A stretch of DNA of 64,000 nucleotides from Novosphingobium sp. KA1 (GTDB taxonomy: Bacteria; Pseudomonadota; Alphaproteobacteria; Sphingomonadales; Sphingomonadaceae): the NCBI RefSeq assembly GCF_017309955.1, contig NZ_CP021247.1, forward strand, positions 3,373,001-3,437,000. Direction: 5' to 3'. The notes beneath the pieces are model-generated. The model had not been told where the DNA came from, did no database searches, and saw only the letters and a program-made list of their open reading frames with translations. Below are positions 1 through 11,899 of the stretch, piece by piece. Position 1 is the stretch's first letter; each line of letters begins with the position of its first letter. Both the position numbers and the translations under genes were made by a program.

Positions 1-407
1 TCAAGGCTACCTACCAGGAAGCCTCGCGCATGAAGGGCGACACCGGCCAGAACCTGATCGGCCTGCTCGAACAGCGCCTGGACATGGTCGTGTACCGCTC
101 GAAGTTCGCTCCGACCATCTTCGCGGCCCGTCAGATCGTTTCGCACGGCCACATCCGCGTCAACGGCGTGAAGTGCAACATCGCTTCGCGTCGCGTGAAG
201 GTCGGCGACGTCATCAGCCTGGGCAACAAGGCCAAGGAAATGGCGCTGATCATCGAAGCCCAGAACCTGCCCGAGCGTGAAGTCCCCGACTACGTCGCTC
301 AGGACGGCACCGACAAGGTGACCTTCGTCCGCGTCCCGACGCTCGACGAAGTGCCCTACCCGGTGAAGATGGAACCGAACCTGGTGGTCGAGTTCTACTC
401 GCGCTAA
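1..407 (+). CDS. rpsD: 30S ribosomal protein S4 (5' end cut off by window edge)
   Basis: Small-subunit ribosomal protein S4, an early 16S rRNA binder in 30S assembly. The window begins inside the gene. The frame is open from base 3 and gives the last 134 residues of a protein usually near 205 long, so about the first third is missing. The S4-type RNA-binding fold shows around [19 protein letters not shown]. The stop is TAA at 405-407 and a strong terminator follows within 30 bases, so this is probably the last gene of its transcript. Identification is very secure; only the start is unseen. Confidence 0.97.
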   Translation, partial: KATYQEASRMKGDTGQNLIGLLEQRLDMVVYRSKFAPTIFAARQIVSHGHIRVNGVKCNIASRRVKVGDVISLGNKAKEMALIIEAQNLPEREVPDYVAQDGTDKVTFVRVPTLDEVPYPVKMEPNLVVEFYSR

Positions 408-434
408 GTTTCGGGTCTCCGGACCAGGAATAGG

Positions 435-467
435 AAGGGCGGCTCCCCACGGAGCCGCCCTTTTCTT
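435..467 (+). terminator. rho-independent terminator of rpsD
   Basis: A 10-bp perfect GC-rich stem (437-446 with 451-460, arm gggcggctcc) has a 4-base loop and is followed by ttttctttt. It lies 27 bases after the rpsD stop. Confidence 0.9.
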
Positions 468-551
468 TTGCACGACGAATGGCACGAAAATACGGCGAAT
501 CGAGGGACTTGTCAGGGAACCGACATCGTTTGACGGCATTGGACCTGCATC

Positions 552-713
552 ATGAATCGCTTTCGCTTCATCACTCCGCACCGCACCGGCAAATGGTATG
601 CCACCCTCGAACTGGCCCAGCGTTTTGCCAGCCAGATCGGCGCCGGTTTCCTCGATCTGCGCAGCGGCCGCTTCGTCGCCTATCCCGGAACGCGGCTCGA
701 AGTCTCGGCCTGA
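552..713 (+). CDS. small conserved-looking protein of unknown function (53 aa)
   Basis: A 53-residue frame starting ATG at 552 and ending TGA at 711-713. The protein is basic and compact, with MNRFRFITPHRTGKWY at the start and a C-terminal part reading FLDLRSGRFVAYPGTRLEV. I recognise no family. Reasons to call it real: third codon positions are GC-rich as in the neighbours, the composition is protein-like, and it fills the gap between the rpsD terminator and the 3' end of tgt. No convincing Shine-Dalgarno is visible. A longer overlapping frame (479-871) in another phase looks like a shadow. A database search for short homologues would decide. Confidence 0.5.
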   Translation: MNRFRFITPHRTGKWYATLELAQRFASQIGAGFLDLRSGRFVAYPGTRLEVSA

Positions 714-785
714 CTGCCCTAGCCAGCCCCTTCAAGACGAGCGGGAGAGGCGCTCCGGGGCAACCCGGAACAGCTCAGCCGCCCC

Positions 786-2961
<2,176 letters not shown>

Positions 2962-2978
2962 GATAAACAGTTATCCGC

Positions 2979-3752
2979 TCAGGCGCGCAGGCGCCACCCC
3001 GTACGGAAGATCCAGGCGATGAAACCCACGCAGAGCGCGAGGAATGCCAGAGTCATCACCAGCGAGATGCCGATGGGGAAGTCCGACCTGCCATAGAAGC
3101 ACCAGCGCAGACCGTTGACGAGGTAGACCACCGGATTGACCATCGCCACCGAACGCCATGGCTCGGGCAGCATCTGGATCGAGTAGAACGTGCCGCCCAG
3201 GAACGTCAGCGGCACCACGAACAGCACCGGCACGATGCCAAGCTTCTCGAAACTGTCGGCCCAGATGCCGAGGATGAAACCGAACAGCGAGAACGTCGCC
3301 GAAACCAGCAGGATGAAGCCCAGCGCGTAGAACGGGTGGACGATCGTGTAGTCGACAAAGAACGTCGCGGTGCCCAGGATGATCGCCGCAAGGATGAGGG
3401 ACTTGGTCGCCGCGGCGCCGACAAAGCCGACCAGCGTCTCGGCCACGCCGACGGGGGCGGACAGCAGTTCGTAGATCGCGCCGGTGAAACGCGGCATGTA
3501 GATTCCGAAGCTGCCGTTCGAGACGCTTTCGCCCAAAATCGTCAACAGCAGCAGGCCCGGCACGATGAAGGCGCCGTAATTGACGCCGGTCACCCCCGAA
3601 TCCATGCGCCCGCCGATCGCGGCGCCGAACACGACAAAATAGAGTACCGTCGTCAGCACCGGCCCGAGGATCGACTGCATCGCGGTGCGCATGGCCCGCA
3701 TGACCTCGCGCTTGTAGATGGTCCAGGTGCTGCGCGCGTTGAAGGCGATCAT
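2979..3752 (-). CDS. ABC-2 type transporter permease (YadH-like)
   Basis: Membrane subunit of an ABC exporter, 257 residues, close in size to E. coli YadH. It starts MIAFNARSTWTIYKREVMR, the usual cytoplasmic amphipathic helix, followed by about six hydrophobic segments, including a conserved-looking GGTFYSIQMLPEPW region in the last third. The start is fixed by a 4-base ATGA overlap with the stop of the ATPase gene upstream, so translation is coupled. A longer in-frame extension upstream is only the ATPase gene read in another phase. Substrate unknown. Confidence 0.9.
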   Translation of the reverse strand: MIAFNARSTWTIYKREVMRAMRTAMQSILGPVLTTVLYFVVFGAAIGGRMDSGVTGVNYGAFIVPGLLLLTILGESVSNGSFGIYMPRFTGAIYELLSAPVGVAETLVGFVGAAATKSLILAAIILGTATFFVDYTIVHPFYALGFILLVSATFSLFGFILGIWADSFEKLGIVPVLFVVPLTFLGGTFYSIQMLPEPWRSVAMVNPVVYLVNGLRWCFYGRSDFPIGISLVMTLAFLALCVGFIAWIFRTGWRLRA

Positions 3753-4684
3753 GCCGCCGCTCCTTCCAGAAGGTCGACAAAGATGTCCTCGAGGCTCGAT
3801 TCGCGGATGTCGATCGAGACATAGTCGATGCCCGCACCGGCCAGCCGCTTGGTGACTTCCGCCACTTCCGCCTTGCCCCGCCCGGAGCCGTCCCCCCCGC
3901 GGTAGACCAGTTCCAGCCCGTCTTCGGAAAGGCTGACGTTCAGGCCGGAGAGCACCTCGGGAACGGCGGCCAGCGGCGCGGCAAGGACGAAATGGGCTTC
4001 GGTACGCCCCAGTCGCTTCATCAGCGCGCGGGTTTCCTCGACCATGCGAATGCGCCCCCCCTGGATGATGCCCACCCGGTCGGCCATTTCCTCGGCTTCC
4101 TCGATGTAGTGGGTGGTCAGGATGATCGTCGTGCCGCGATCGCGCAGCAGCGAGATCTGCGCCCACATGTCGCGGCGCAGTTCGACGTCGACGCCCGCCG
4201 TGGGTTCATCGAGGAACAGCAGTTCGGGCTCGTGCGCCAGCGCCTTGGCGATCAGCACGCGGCGCTTCATGCCGCCGGACAGCGCGCGAATCTGGTCGTT
4301 GCGCTTGTCCCACAGGCTCAGCGCCTTGAGGATTTCCTCGACCCGCGCCGCGTCGGGCGCAAGGCCGAACAGCCCGCGCGAGTAGTTGACCGAATGGATC
4401 ACCGTCTCGAACATGTCGGTCGCCAGTTCCTGCGGAACCAGTCCGATCCGGGCACGCAGGCGCCGCCAGTGGCGCCCCATGTCCTCACCGAAAGCGGTCA
4501 TGCTGCCACCGGTCGGCCGGACCAGTCCGCAGACCGCACCGATCAGCGTCGTCTTGCCGGCACCATTGGGCCCCAGCAGCGCAAAGATCTCGCCCCGGTT
4601 GATCGAAAGGTCCACGCCGTGAAGCGCCGTGAACCCGCTGTCATAGGTCTTGGTCAGACCCTTGATTTCAAGAATGGCATCCAT
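3749..4684 (-). CDS. ABC transporter ATP-binding protein (YadG-like)
   Basis: Cytoplasmic ATPase partner of the permease it overlaps, 311 residues, matching YadG in size. Walker A is GPNGAGKTT near residue 40, the signature is LSGGMKRR, Walker B is ELLFLDEP with a following TAGVD, and the switch histidine lies in LTTHYIEEAEEM. The C-terminal 70 residues are the regulatory tail common to ABC-2 exporters. I chose ATG at 4684 (MDAILEIKGLTKTY) because homology starts there; frames extending to 4957 are non-homologous. Export substrate cannot be inferred. Confidence 0.93.
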   Translation of the reverse strand: MDAILEIKGLTKTYDSGFTALHGVDLSINRGEIFALLGPNGAGKTTLIGAVCGLVRPTGGSMTAFGEDMGRHWRRLRARIGLVPQELATDMFETVIHSVNYSRGLFGLAPDAARVEEILKALSLWDKRNDQIRALSGGMKRRVLIAKALAHEPELLFLDEPTAGVDVELRRDMWAQISLLRDRGTTIILTTHYIEEAEEMADRVGIIQGGRIRMVEETRALMKRLGRTEAHFVLAAPLAAVPEVLSGLNVSLSEDGLELVYRGGDGSGRGKAEVAEVTKRLAGAGIDYVSIDIRESSLEDIFVDLLEGAAA

Positions 4685-4775
4685 GGCCTGCGTGATGCGC
4701 GAAAGCGATGACGGTTCCAAGACCGAAATATCGGGCCGACCGGGGAAATTTCCACCAGCCGGCCGAAGCGGGAGA

Positions 4776-5279
4776 TTACTGTTCCAGGCCCTTGAAGTCG
4801 TCCTGACGAATATACCCCACGTAACCGCCGAACATCTTCGCGGCAGTCTCCGGGTTGCCCATGAGTTCCTGCATCGCCATCCGGCCCAGCGTTTCCCCCG
4901 CCGTGCGGAACCCGGCGCTGCTGTGCGCGCGGTAGAGCGGGCGGGCCTGTTCGGCACAGTCCACCGTGATAAGGCGGGTGAAAATCGTCGCCACCTGGCG
5001 GTCCAGCTTGTCCTTCACGGCCGGGTCGATCTTGGCGACGTCGGCCACCTGCGGCGCACTGCCCATCGCGGTCAGGAACCACCGCGCAAACGTCACCCGG
5101 TCCTCCCCGGTCGACTTCATCGCGAAGCACTCACCAAGCTTGCCGGCAAGATCGCGTTCGACGTCCGGCGCCAACGGCGCCGTTGCGGCAGGCGAAGTCG
5201 GCGTCTGGGCTGCAGCCGCGCCCACCGGCAGCAGCGCCGCGAGTGCGACAGCCGCCGCCGGCCACTTCGAAATGATCAT
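4776..5279 (-). CDS. exported protein of unknown function (167 aa)
   Basis: A clear Sec signal peptide (hydrophobic residues 8-23, AAAAQ cleavage near 24) precedes a mature region of about 140 residues that is helical in character and holds two cysteines (GECFAM and TVDCAE) that could form a disulfide in the periplasm. I do not recognise the family. It lies 11 bases downstream of queA on the same strand and 91 bases before the ABC ATPase gene, so it may share the queA transcript. Codon use is like its neighbours. Confidence 0.75.
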   Translation of the reverse strand: MIISKWPAAAVALAALLPVGAAAAQTPTSPAATAPLAPDVERDLAGKLGECFAMKSTGEDRVTFARWFLTAMGSAPQVADVAKIDPAVKDKLDRQVATIFTRLITVDCAEQARPLYRAHSSAGFRTAGETLGRMAMQELMGNPETAAKMFGGYVGYIRQDDFKGLEQ

Positions 5280-5290
5280 GATAGTTCCCC

Positions 5291-6328
5291 CTATTCCCGA
5301 ATCAGCAGGCTGGAATCGCCATAGCTATAGAAACGATAACCCGTTGAAATAGCGTGTCGATAGACCGCCTGCATACGTTCCAGCCCCATCAGCGCGGAGA
5401 CCAGCATGAACAGGGTGGACTTGGGAAGGTGGAAATTGGTCATCAGTCCGTCGATCGCCTTGAAGCGATAGCCCGGAGTGATGAAGATCGCGGTATCGCC
5501 TTCGAACGGACGGATCAGGTTGTCGTCGCCGGTCGCGCTTTCCAGCAGGCGCAGGCTGGTGGTGCCCACCGCGATAACGCGATTTCCCGCCGCACGCGCG
5601 GCATTGAGGCGATCGGCGGTCGCCGCGTCGATGCTGCCCCATTCGGCATGCATCCGGTGGTCCTGCGTATCGTCGGCCTTGACCGGCAGGAAAGTGCCCG
5701 CGCCGACATGCAGCGTCAGCGTCTCCCGCTTCACGCCTGCGGCCTCCAGGCGCGCCATCAGTTCCGGGGTGAAGTGCAGCGAGGCGGTCGGCGCGGCAAC
5801 CGCACCATCCTTCTCGGCGAACATCGTCTGGTAGTCGCTGCGATCTGCCTCGTCGGTTTCGCGCTTGCCGGCGATATACGGGGGAAGCGGCATGCGTCCT
5901 GCCCGCTCCAGCAGGACTTCGACCGGCTCCTCGCCTTCGAAGAACAGTACCCAGCTGCCGTCGTCGAGGCGCTCCTCGGCCAGCGCGGTGACACCGGCAG
6001 GAAATTCGATGCGGTCACTGGGCCGCAGCCGCTTGGCATTGCGCACAAAGGCCTGCCAGCGGCGCAGATCGATGCGCTTGTGCAGCGTCGCACCGATCTT
6101 CGCCTCGCCGCGGCGCCCTTCGAGCTGGGCGGGGATGACACGCGTGTCGTTGAACACCAGCACATCGCCGGGCCGCAGGATGCCAGGCAAATCGTGGACG
6201 TGGCGATCGACGAGCGATCCGCTCTCGGCCCCTTCCACCAGCAGCATGCGCGCGGAATCGCGCGGCCGGGCCGGCCTCAGGGCAATGTTCTCGGGCGGAA
6301 GGTCGAAGTCGAAAAGGTCAACGCGCAT
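5291..6328 (-). CDS. queA: S-adenosylmethionine:tRNA ribosyltransferase-isomerase
   Basis: Transfers and rearranges the ribosyl group of S-adenosylmethionine onto preQ1 in tRNA, giving epoxyqueuosine after Tgt has acted. At 345 residues it has normal length. Recognisable blocks are [20 protein letters not shown] at the start, the [11 protein letters not shown] region, the SLHFTPELM block, [15 protein letters not shown], and the C-terminal [17 protein letters not shown]. It is on the same strand as tgt, 3.4 kb upstream, with an exported protein gene 11 bases after it. Confidence 0.97.
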   Translation of the reverse strand: MRVDLFDFDLPPENIALRPARPRDSARMLLVEGAESGSLVDRHVHDLPGILRPGDVLVFNDTRVIPAQLEGRRGEAKIGATLHKRIDLRRWQAFVRNAKRLRPSDRIEFPAGVTALAEERLDDGSWVLFFEGEEPVEVLLERAGRMPLPPYIAGKRETDEADRSDYQTMFAEKDGAVAAPTASLHFTPELMARLEAAGVKRETLTLHVGAGTFLPVKADDTQDHRMHAEWGSIDAATADRLNAARAAGNRVIAVGTTSLRLLESATGDDNLIRPFEGDTAIFITPGYRFKAIDGLMTNFHLPKSTLFMLVSALMGLERMQAVYRHAISTGYRFYSYGDSSLLIRE

Positions 6329-6379
6329 GGCGCGCGTCTAGGCGCGCGCCATCGCTTCGTCATCCCCTTTCGGAGAAAT

Positions 6380-7081
6380 TCAGTTCGACTTCGAATTGCT
6401 CAGTTGGTCGGCCGTGATCTTGGCGGGCGCTGCAACCGGCGCGGGAGCGGCCACCGGCGGCGCCTTGTTTTCCGACGCCAGCGAAGCCTGCACGATCTTG
6501 GTGGGATTCGCCGGCGGCTCGCCGCGCTGGATCGCATCGACGTACTGCATGCCCGAAATCACACGGCCAAAGATCGTATACTTATGATCGAGCGAGAAGC
6601 GCGGGTAAAACACGATGAAGAACTGGCTGTTCGCGCTGTTCGGCTCGTTGGTACGCGCCATCGAGACCATGCCGCGCAAGTGCGGCAGCGAGTTGAACTC
6701 GGCCTCGAGGTCGGGAAGCTGCGAACCGCCCTGCCCGGTCCCGGTCGGATCGCCGGTCTGCGCCATGAAACCATCGATCACGCGGTGGAAGATCTGGCCG
6801 TTGTAGAAACCCTGCGATGCGAGCGTCTTGATACGCTCGACATGGTGCGGCGCCCACTGCGGCATCAGGCGAATGGCCACGCGGCCACCGTCCGACAGGT
6901 CGAGCAGCAGAACGTTTTCGGGCTCGTGCGAGATATCGGCATCGACCACCGGCGAAAGCGGCGGCGCCACCGGAGCGGCGGCGGCATCGGGGGTCGGCGC
7001 TTCCTTCTTCTTGGCCATTGCCGGCGTTGCCGCCAGCGCGAGGCCGATCATCGTCGTGGTAAGGGTCAGGCGAAACGTCAT
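6380..7081 (-). CDS. exported cyclophilin-type peptidyl-prolyl isomerase
   Basis: Catalyses cis-trans isomerisation of proline peptide bonds, here probably in the periplasm. 233 residues: a signal peptide (MTFRLTLTTTMIGLALAATPAMA), a low-complexity Ala/Pro linker, the cyclophilin domain from about residue 55 to 205, and an Ala/Pro-rich tail. The domain shows FHRVIDGFMAQTGDPTGTG and the FFI-like segment NSANSQFFIVF typical of the active site. It lies 51 bases upstream of queA on the same strand. Family is certain; clients unknown. Confidence 0.92.
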   Translation of the reverse strand: MTFRLTLTTTMIGLALAATPAMAKKKEAPTPDAAAAPVAPPLSPVVDADISHEPENVLLLDLSDGGRVAIRLMPQWAPHHVERIKTLASQGFYNGQIFHRVIDGFMAQTGDPTGTGQGGSQLPDLEAEFNSLPHLRGMVSMARTNEPNSANSQFFIVFYPRFSLDHKYTIFGRVISGMQYVDAIQRGEPPANPTKIVQASLASENKAPPVAAPAPVAAPAKITADQLSNSKSN

Positions 7082-7169
7082 CGATTACTCACTGAAGGAA
7101 GCCGTTCAGGCTCGCGGCGATAGAGTGCGCGGCCTGACGTGACAATGAATGAATTTGTCGCAAGCGCTC

Positions 7170-7682
7170 TCAGTAGTCGCCCTGGAGGCCCTTGGCAGCA
7201 ATACGGTCCACCACATCCGCCCGCACCGCAGGACTGACGAACCGCGAGATGTCGCCGCCAAACGTGGCGATTTCCTTGACCAGCTTGGAGGCGATCGGCT
7301 GAAGGCTGACATCGGCCATCAGGAAAACTGTCTCGATGTTCGGGTTGAGCTGCTGGTTCATGCCCGCCATCTGGTATTCATACTCGAAGTCCGCGACCGC
7401 CCGCAGGCCGCGGACGATCACGCTCGCCCCCTGCTTCTGCGCGAACTTCATCAGCAGCGCGTTGAAGCCGACAACAGTGACGTTCTCGATACCCAGCGAC
7501 GCCACTTCGCGTTCAACCATGGCCATGCGCTCTTCCGGCGTGAACAGCGGGTTCTTGGAGGGATTGGTGGTCACCCCGATGATCAGCCGATCGACCAGCT
7601 TGGCGCCGCGCCGGATGATGTCGGCGTGCCCCAGCGTGATCGGATCGAAAGTGCCGGGATAGACCCCGATGCGTTCAGTCAT
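7170..7682 (-). CDS. coaD: phosphopantetheine adenylyltransferase
   Basis: Fourth step of coenzyme A synthesis, 4'-phosphopantetheine plus ATP to dephospho-CoA. 170 residues, the usual size. The nucleotidyltransferase signature GTFDPITLGH lies near residue 10, and the substrate region SVIVRGLRAVADFEYEYQMA is intact. It leads the minus-strand run toward queA and tgt. The gap to the cyclophilin gene is 88 bases. Confidence 0.97.
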   Translation of the reverse strand: MTERIGVYPGTFDPITLGHADIIRRGAKLVDRLIIGVTTNPSKNPLFTPEERMAMVEREVASLGIENVTVVGFNALLMKFAQKQGASVIVRGLRAVADFEYEYQMAGMNQQLNPNIETVFLMADVSLQPIASKLVKEIATFGGDISRFVSPAVRADVVDRIAAKGLQGDY

Positions 7683-7782
7683 GGCCGATTATTCCCCAAT
7701 TCCCTTGAACCCGCCGCCGCAGCGGCGCACGCAATTTCAGCGATCCGCCAAACGTCTGCGAGATTTCCGCAGGCTTGCGGCC

Positions 7783-8691
7783 TCAATGCTTCCGCTCGAC
7801 GATATAACGCGCCACCGCGCGCAGGAGATCGGCTTCCTTGCCGTGCTGGGCGAGATGGCCGATGGCCTGCTCGACCAGCATCCGCGCCTGCTCGCGCGCC
7901 CGTTCGGCGCCCAGCAGCGACACGAAGGTCTGCTTGCCTGCCGCCGCATCCTTGCCGACCGCCTTGCCGGCCAGCACCACATCACCTTCGTGGTCGATGA
8001 GATCGTCCGCGATCTGGAACGCCAGCCCGATATCACGCGCATAACCGCGCAAATGCGTGCGCCCTTCCGGCGGGATACGCCCGAGAATCGCCCCCATCTC
8101 CACCGCGGCACCCAGCAGCGCGCCGGTCTTGAGCTGCTGCAGGCGGGTAATCGTCTGAAGGTCGAACTCGCTGTTCTCGGCCACGATGTCCATCATCTGG
8201 CCACCTGCCATGCCCAGTGCGCCGCTGGCGTGGGCAAGCGCCTGCACCAGTTCGATCCGGGTGAAGGGGTCTGCGCTGACGGCGGGATCGCCAAGAACCT
8301 CGAACGCAAAAGCCAGCAGCGAATCGCCCGCCAGCACCGCCGTCGCCTCGTCATAGGCGAGATGCACGGTCGGCTTGCCGTGACGCAGGGCATCGTCATC
8401 CATGCACGGCAGGTCGTCGTGGATCAACGAATAGACGTGGATCGATTCGATGGCGATGGCCGCCCGGATCGCCGCCTCGCGCACGACACCGAACATCTCG
8501 GCAACCGCCGTCAGCAGCAGCGGACGCAGCCGCTTGCCGCCGCCGATGGCCGCATAGCGCATGGCTTCCACCAGGCGCGCGCGCTGATCGTCAGGCACCG
8601 GCAGCAGCGCATCGAATGCACCGTCGATCTCCTCAGAGATCCTTGCAAGCCCCTCCGCCAGCAGCGGGTCGCTGATTACGACCTCGCCCAT
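7783..8691 (-). CDS. ispA: polyprenyl (farnesyl) diphosphate synthase
   Basis: Head-to-tail condensation of isopentenyl diphosphate with allylic diphosphates, normally yielding farnesyl diphosphate. 302 residues from ATG at 8691. The first aspartate-rich motif is LIHDDLPCMDDDALRHGKPT and the second is FQIADDLID; GGGKRLRPLL marks the substrate-binding N-terminus. xseB ends 4 bases upstream, the familiar xseB-ispA pair. The downstream gene dxs, often third in this cluster, is absent. Chain length was not tested from residues before the first motif, so GGPP activity is possible. Confidence 0.94.
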   Translation of the reverse strand: MGEVVISDPLLAEGLARISEEIDGAFDALLPVPDDQRARLVEAMRYAAIGGGKRLRPLLLTAVAEMFGVVREAAIRAAIAIESIHVYSLIHDDLPCMDDDALRHGKPTVHLAYDEATAVLAGDSLLAFAFEVLGDPAVSADPFTRIELVQALAHASGALGMAGGQMMDIVAENSEFDLQTITRLQQLKTGALLGAAVEMGAILGRIPPEGRTHLRGYARDIGLAFQIADDLIDHEGDVVLAGKAVGKDAAAGKQTFVSLLGAERAREQARMLVEQAIGHLAQHGKEADLLRAVARYIVERKH

Positions 8692-8695
8692 CCCC

Positions 8696-8947
8696 TCAGC
8701 GCTCCGCGTCGAAAGGCTGCGTGCCGGCAACCGCACCGTCCGGACCGGCGACGATGCGCTCGATCCGCGCCTGCGCCGCGTCCAGGCGTTTCTGGCAATG
8801 CTGTCGCAGCTTCTCGCCCTTTTCGTAGAGCGTGATCGAATCCTCGAGCGGGACATCGCCGCTTTCCAGTCGCCTCACGATGCCCTCAAGGTCCCGCAGG
8901 GCGTCCTCGAAGCTGAGGCTTTCGATGGTTTCAGTCTCGTCTACCAT
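8696..8947 (-). CDS. xseB: exodeoxyribonuclease VII small subunit
   Basis: Small subunit of the single-strand exonuclease XseAB. 83 residues, normal length, with the typical helical hairpin: LSFEDALRDLEGIVRRLESG, then PLEDSITLYEKGEKLRQHCQ. The large subunit gene is not in this window. The gap to ispA downstream is 4 bases, so the two are translated from one message. Confidence 0.95.
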   Translation of the reverse strand: MVDETETIESLSFEDALRDLEGIVRRLESGDVPLEDSITLYEKGEKLRQHCQKRLDAAQARIERIVAGPDGAVAGTQPFDAER

Positions 8948-9067
8948 GGCGAAGCAATGGCCTTAGCGCACGGGCCGGTCAAGGGGAGCCGACCGCTATT
9001 TGCCGGATTGCGCCGCCGGTCCGCCGGGCAGACCACGGACCGGCCGCAAGTCGCGAAAATCCCGCCG

Positions 9068-9541
9068 TCATTTCTCGTAAATGTAGTCCTGGAATGTCGC
9101 CATCGTGTCGGTCCAGAACTCCAGCGTGTCGAGGAACAACGCCTTGCTCATGCCGCCCTCGTCGAGATCGAGGTCGTACTGGATCACGCAGTCGCCATCT
9201 CCGTCCACTTGAGGGGTCACGAAGCGATATTTCTGGGAAAAGGTGTTCATCGCGTCGAGGCTGCAATGCGTCGCCTCGGTCCAGCCCGCATAGAACTGGA
9301 TGCTGGAACAATCGGCGCCGTCGGTGCAGCCATAGAACGTGATCGTGAACTTCGAGCCTGACGACGCGCTCTTGATCATCGGGTCGCCAACCGAATCCTT
9401 GGTCAGTTCCGCACGGTAGCCCGCGTCCTGCAAGGCCGAGACAAGGCTGGCGGGTGATTTGGCCGTCACCATCTGGGCCTCAGCCACACCGCTCGTCATG
9501 GTGCCCAGGGCGAGCAGCAGCCCGGCGATAATCTTACGCAT
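9068..9541 (-). CDS. exported YbjN-domain-like protein
   Basis: 157 residues with a clean signal peptide (MRKIIAGLLLALGTMTSGVAEA). The mature part resembles the YbjN fold, with LVSALQDAGYRAELTKDSVGDPMI leading, a central FTITFYGCTDG strand, and a Trp/Phe-rich C-terminus. Four cysteines are spaced to allow disulfides (GCTDGADC, HCSLD, GDCVI). YbjN-type proteins are linked to stress and motility in enterobacteria, but this exported form has no defined role. It is monocistronic, transcribed away from purL. Confidence 0.7.
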   Translation of the reverse strand: MRKIIAGLLLALGTMTSGVAEAQMVTAKSPASLVSALQDAGYRAELTKDSVGDPMIKSASSGSKFTITFYGCTDGADCSSIQFYAGWTEATHCSLDAMNTFSQKYRFVTPQVDGDGDCVIQYDLDLDEGGMSKALFLDTLEFWTDTMATFQDYIYEK

Positions 9542-9671
9542 AAATACCCCGTTTCAATCGGAAAGTCGCTCAGCGGCATCTGGCACATCACCCCCGGCAT
9601 CGAAAGTGAAAGTTCATGTCAGGGTCCATGCCGTCTAGCGCTCCGCGACGGACATGGCTAAGGCGCCTCGC

Positions 9672-11831
9672 ATGAGCGAAATCACCCCTGACGTCGTCGA
9701 GGCGCACGGCCTCAATCCCGAAGAATACGAGCGCGTCCTGAACGCCCTTGGTCGAGAGCCGAACCTTGTCGAACTCGGCATCTTCTCGGTCATGTGGTCG
9801 GAGCACTGCTCGTACAAGTCGAGCCGCTTCCACCTGAAGAAGCTGCCGACCAAGGCACCCTGGGTCATCTGCGGCCCCGGCGAGAACGCGGGCGTGATCG
9901 ACATCGGCGACGGCCAGGCTGCCATCTTCAAGATGGAAAGCCACAACCACCCCAGCTACATCGAGCCCTTCCAGGGCGCGGCCACCGGCGTCGGCGGCAT
10001 CCTGCGCGACGTCTTCACCATGGGCGCGCGTCCGGTCGCCAACATGAACGCGCTGCGCTTCGGCCGCCCGGATCACCCGAAGATGAAGCATCTGGTGCAG
10101 GGCGTGGTCGAGGGCATCGGCTCCTACGGCAACTGCGTGGGCGTGCCGACCGTCGGCGGCGAGACCAACTTCCACAAGGCCTACGACGGCAACATCCTTG
10201 TCAACGCCATGACCGTGGGCGTCGCGGACACCGACAAGATCTTCTACTGCGCCGCCACCGGACTCGGTAACCCGATCGTCTACGTCGGCTCAAAGACCGG
10301 CCGCGACGGCATCCACGGCGCCACGATGGCTTCGGCCGACTTCGACGAGCATTCGGACGAGAAGCGCCCGACCGTGCAGGTAGGCGATCCCTTCACCGAA
10401 AAGCTGCTGATCGAGGCCTGCCTCGAACTCATGGCCACCGACGCCATCGTCGCCATCCAGGACATGGGCGCGGCCGGCCTCACCTCCTCGTCGGTCGAGA
10501 TGGCCAGTAAGGGCGGTGCCGGCATTCGCCTCAACATGAACGCCGTGCCCTGCCGCGAAGAGGCGATGACGCCTTACGAGATGATGCTCTCGGAAAGCCA
10601 GGAGCGCATGCTCATGGTGCTTCAGCCCGGCAAGGAAGCCATGGCCGAGGCCATCTTCAAGAAGTGGGAACTCGACTTCGCGGTGATCGGCGAAGTGACC
10701 GACACCGGCCACATGGTGCTGGAATTCAACGGCGAAGTGGTCTGCGACATCCCCCTCGGCCCGCTTGCCGACGATGCGCCGGAATATGAGCGCCCTTACG
10801 TCTCGCCCGAGGAATACAAGGCCTGGGCCAAGGTTCCCGCCATCGCGGGCGCACCCGAAAGCGCCGACGTCGGCGCCGACCTGCTCAAGCTCATGGGCAC
10901 GGTCGACCTTGCCTCGCGCAAGTGGATCTGGGAACAGTACGACAGCCAGGTCGGCGGAGACACGATGCAGAAGTCCGGCGGCGACGCAGCCGTGGTGCGC
11001 ATCCACGATACGCAGAAGGCGCTGGCAATCAGCACCGACTGCTCGCCCCGCTACTGCTACGCCGATCCTTACGAAGGCGGCAAGCAGGCCGTGGCCGAGA
11101 CCTATCGCAACATCAGCGCGGTCGGCGGCCTTCCGCTCGCCATCACCAACTGCCTGAACTTCGCGAACCCCCAGCGCCCCGAGATCATGGCACAGATCGT
11201 CGGCTGCCTGAACGGCATGGGCGATGCCTGCCGTGCGCTCGACTATCCGATCGTGTCGGGCAACGTCTCGCTCTACAACGAATCGAAGGCCACCGGCGGC
11301 GGCTCGGCGATCCTGCCGACCCCGGCGATCGGCGGCGTCGGCCTGCTGGGCGACCACGAGAAGATGGCGACCGTCGCTTTCAAGAACGCCGGCGACGAGG
11401 TCTTCGTGCTCGGCGGAAGCGGCACGCACCTCGGCCAGTCGATCTGGCTGCGCGAGATCGCCGGCCAGGAAGCAGGCGATGCCCCCAAGGTCGACCTCAA
11501 GGCCGAAGCCACCAACGGCGCTGCGGTCCGCGGCTGGATCGCCGAAGGAAAGGTCACCGCGGTGCATGACGTGAGCGACGGCGGCCTGCTCGTCGCGCTG
11601 GCCGAAATGGCACTCGCCAGCGGCCTTGGCGTCGAACTGGACGCGGCACTGACCACTGCCGAGGCATTCGGCGAGGACCAGTCACGCTATGTCGTCACTG
11701 CCCCTGCCGGCACCGCCCTGCCCGGCGCCGTGAAGATCGGCACGGTTGGCGGCACCCAGGTGGCCGGCAACGAGATTGCAGCGCTCAAGGAAGCCAACGA
11801 GGCCTTCTTCCGCGACTGGATGGAAGCCTGA
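9672..11831 (+). CDS. purL: phosphoribosylformylglycinamidine synthase subunit PurL
   Basis: Large catalytic subunit of the fourth purine step, making FGAM from FGAR with ammonia delivered by PurQ. 719 residues from ATG at 9672; an ATG six codons upstream (9654) is also in frame, but 9672 has an aagg motif at suitable spacing and matches the usual MSEITP start. Visible signatures: [36 protein letters not shown] and, in the second half, GNVSLYNES and [14 protein letters not shown]. It is the small PurL type that needs separate PurS and PurQ; neither is in this window. A strong terminator follows. Confidence 0.97.
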   Translation: MSEITPDVVEAHGLNPEEYERVLNALGREPNLVELGIFSVMWSEHCSYKSSRFHLKKLPTKAPWVICGPGENAGVIDIGDGQAAIFKMESHNHPSYIEPFQGAATGVGGILRDVFTMGARPVANMNALRFGRPDHPKMKHLVQGVVEGIGSYGNCVGVPTVGGETNFHKAYDGNILVNAMTVGVADTDKIFYCAATGLGNPIVYVGSKTGRDGIHGATMASADFDEHSDEKRPTVQVGDPFTEKLLIEACLELMATDAIVAIQDMGAAGLTSSSVEMASKGGAGIRLNMNAVPCREEAMTPYEMMLSESQERMLMVLQPGKEAMAEAIFKKWELDFAVIGEVTDTGHMVLEFNGEVVCDIPLGPLADDAPEYERPYVSPEEYKAWAKVPAIAGAPESADVGADLLKLMGTVDLASRKWIWEQYDSQVGGDTMQKSGGDAAVVRIHDTQKALAISTDCSPRYCYADPYEGGKQAVAETYRNISAVGGLPLAITNCLNFANPQRPEIMAQIVGCLNGMGDACRALDYPIVSGNVSLYNESKATGGGSAILPTPAIGGVGLLGDHEKMATVAFKNAGDEVFVLGGSGTHLGQSIWLREIAGQEAGDAPKVDLKAEATNGAAVRGWIAEGKVTAVHDVSDGGLLVALAEMALASGLGVELDAALTTAEAFGEDQSRYVVTAPAGTALPGAVKIGTVGGTQVAGNEIAALKEANEAFFRDWMEA

Positions 11832-11860
11832 TCCACCGCGTCAGCGCGTATGGAACCGGA

Positions 11861-11894
11861 AAGAGGGCGCCGCATCGGCGCCCTCTTTTCGTTT
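11861..11894 (+). terminator. rho-independent terminator of purL, probably bidirectional
   Basis: Twelve-bp perfect stem (11861-11872 with 11876-11887, arm aagagggcgccg), 3-base loop, then a T-rich tract. It lies between the convergent purL and DUF1345 genes. Confidence 0.9.
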
Positions 11895-11899
11895 GAGGC

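Noticed and set aside
10290..11567. Long minus-strand frame opposite purL
   Set aside because: Same antisense effect; composition is His/Asp/Arg-heavy with no recognisable domain.
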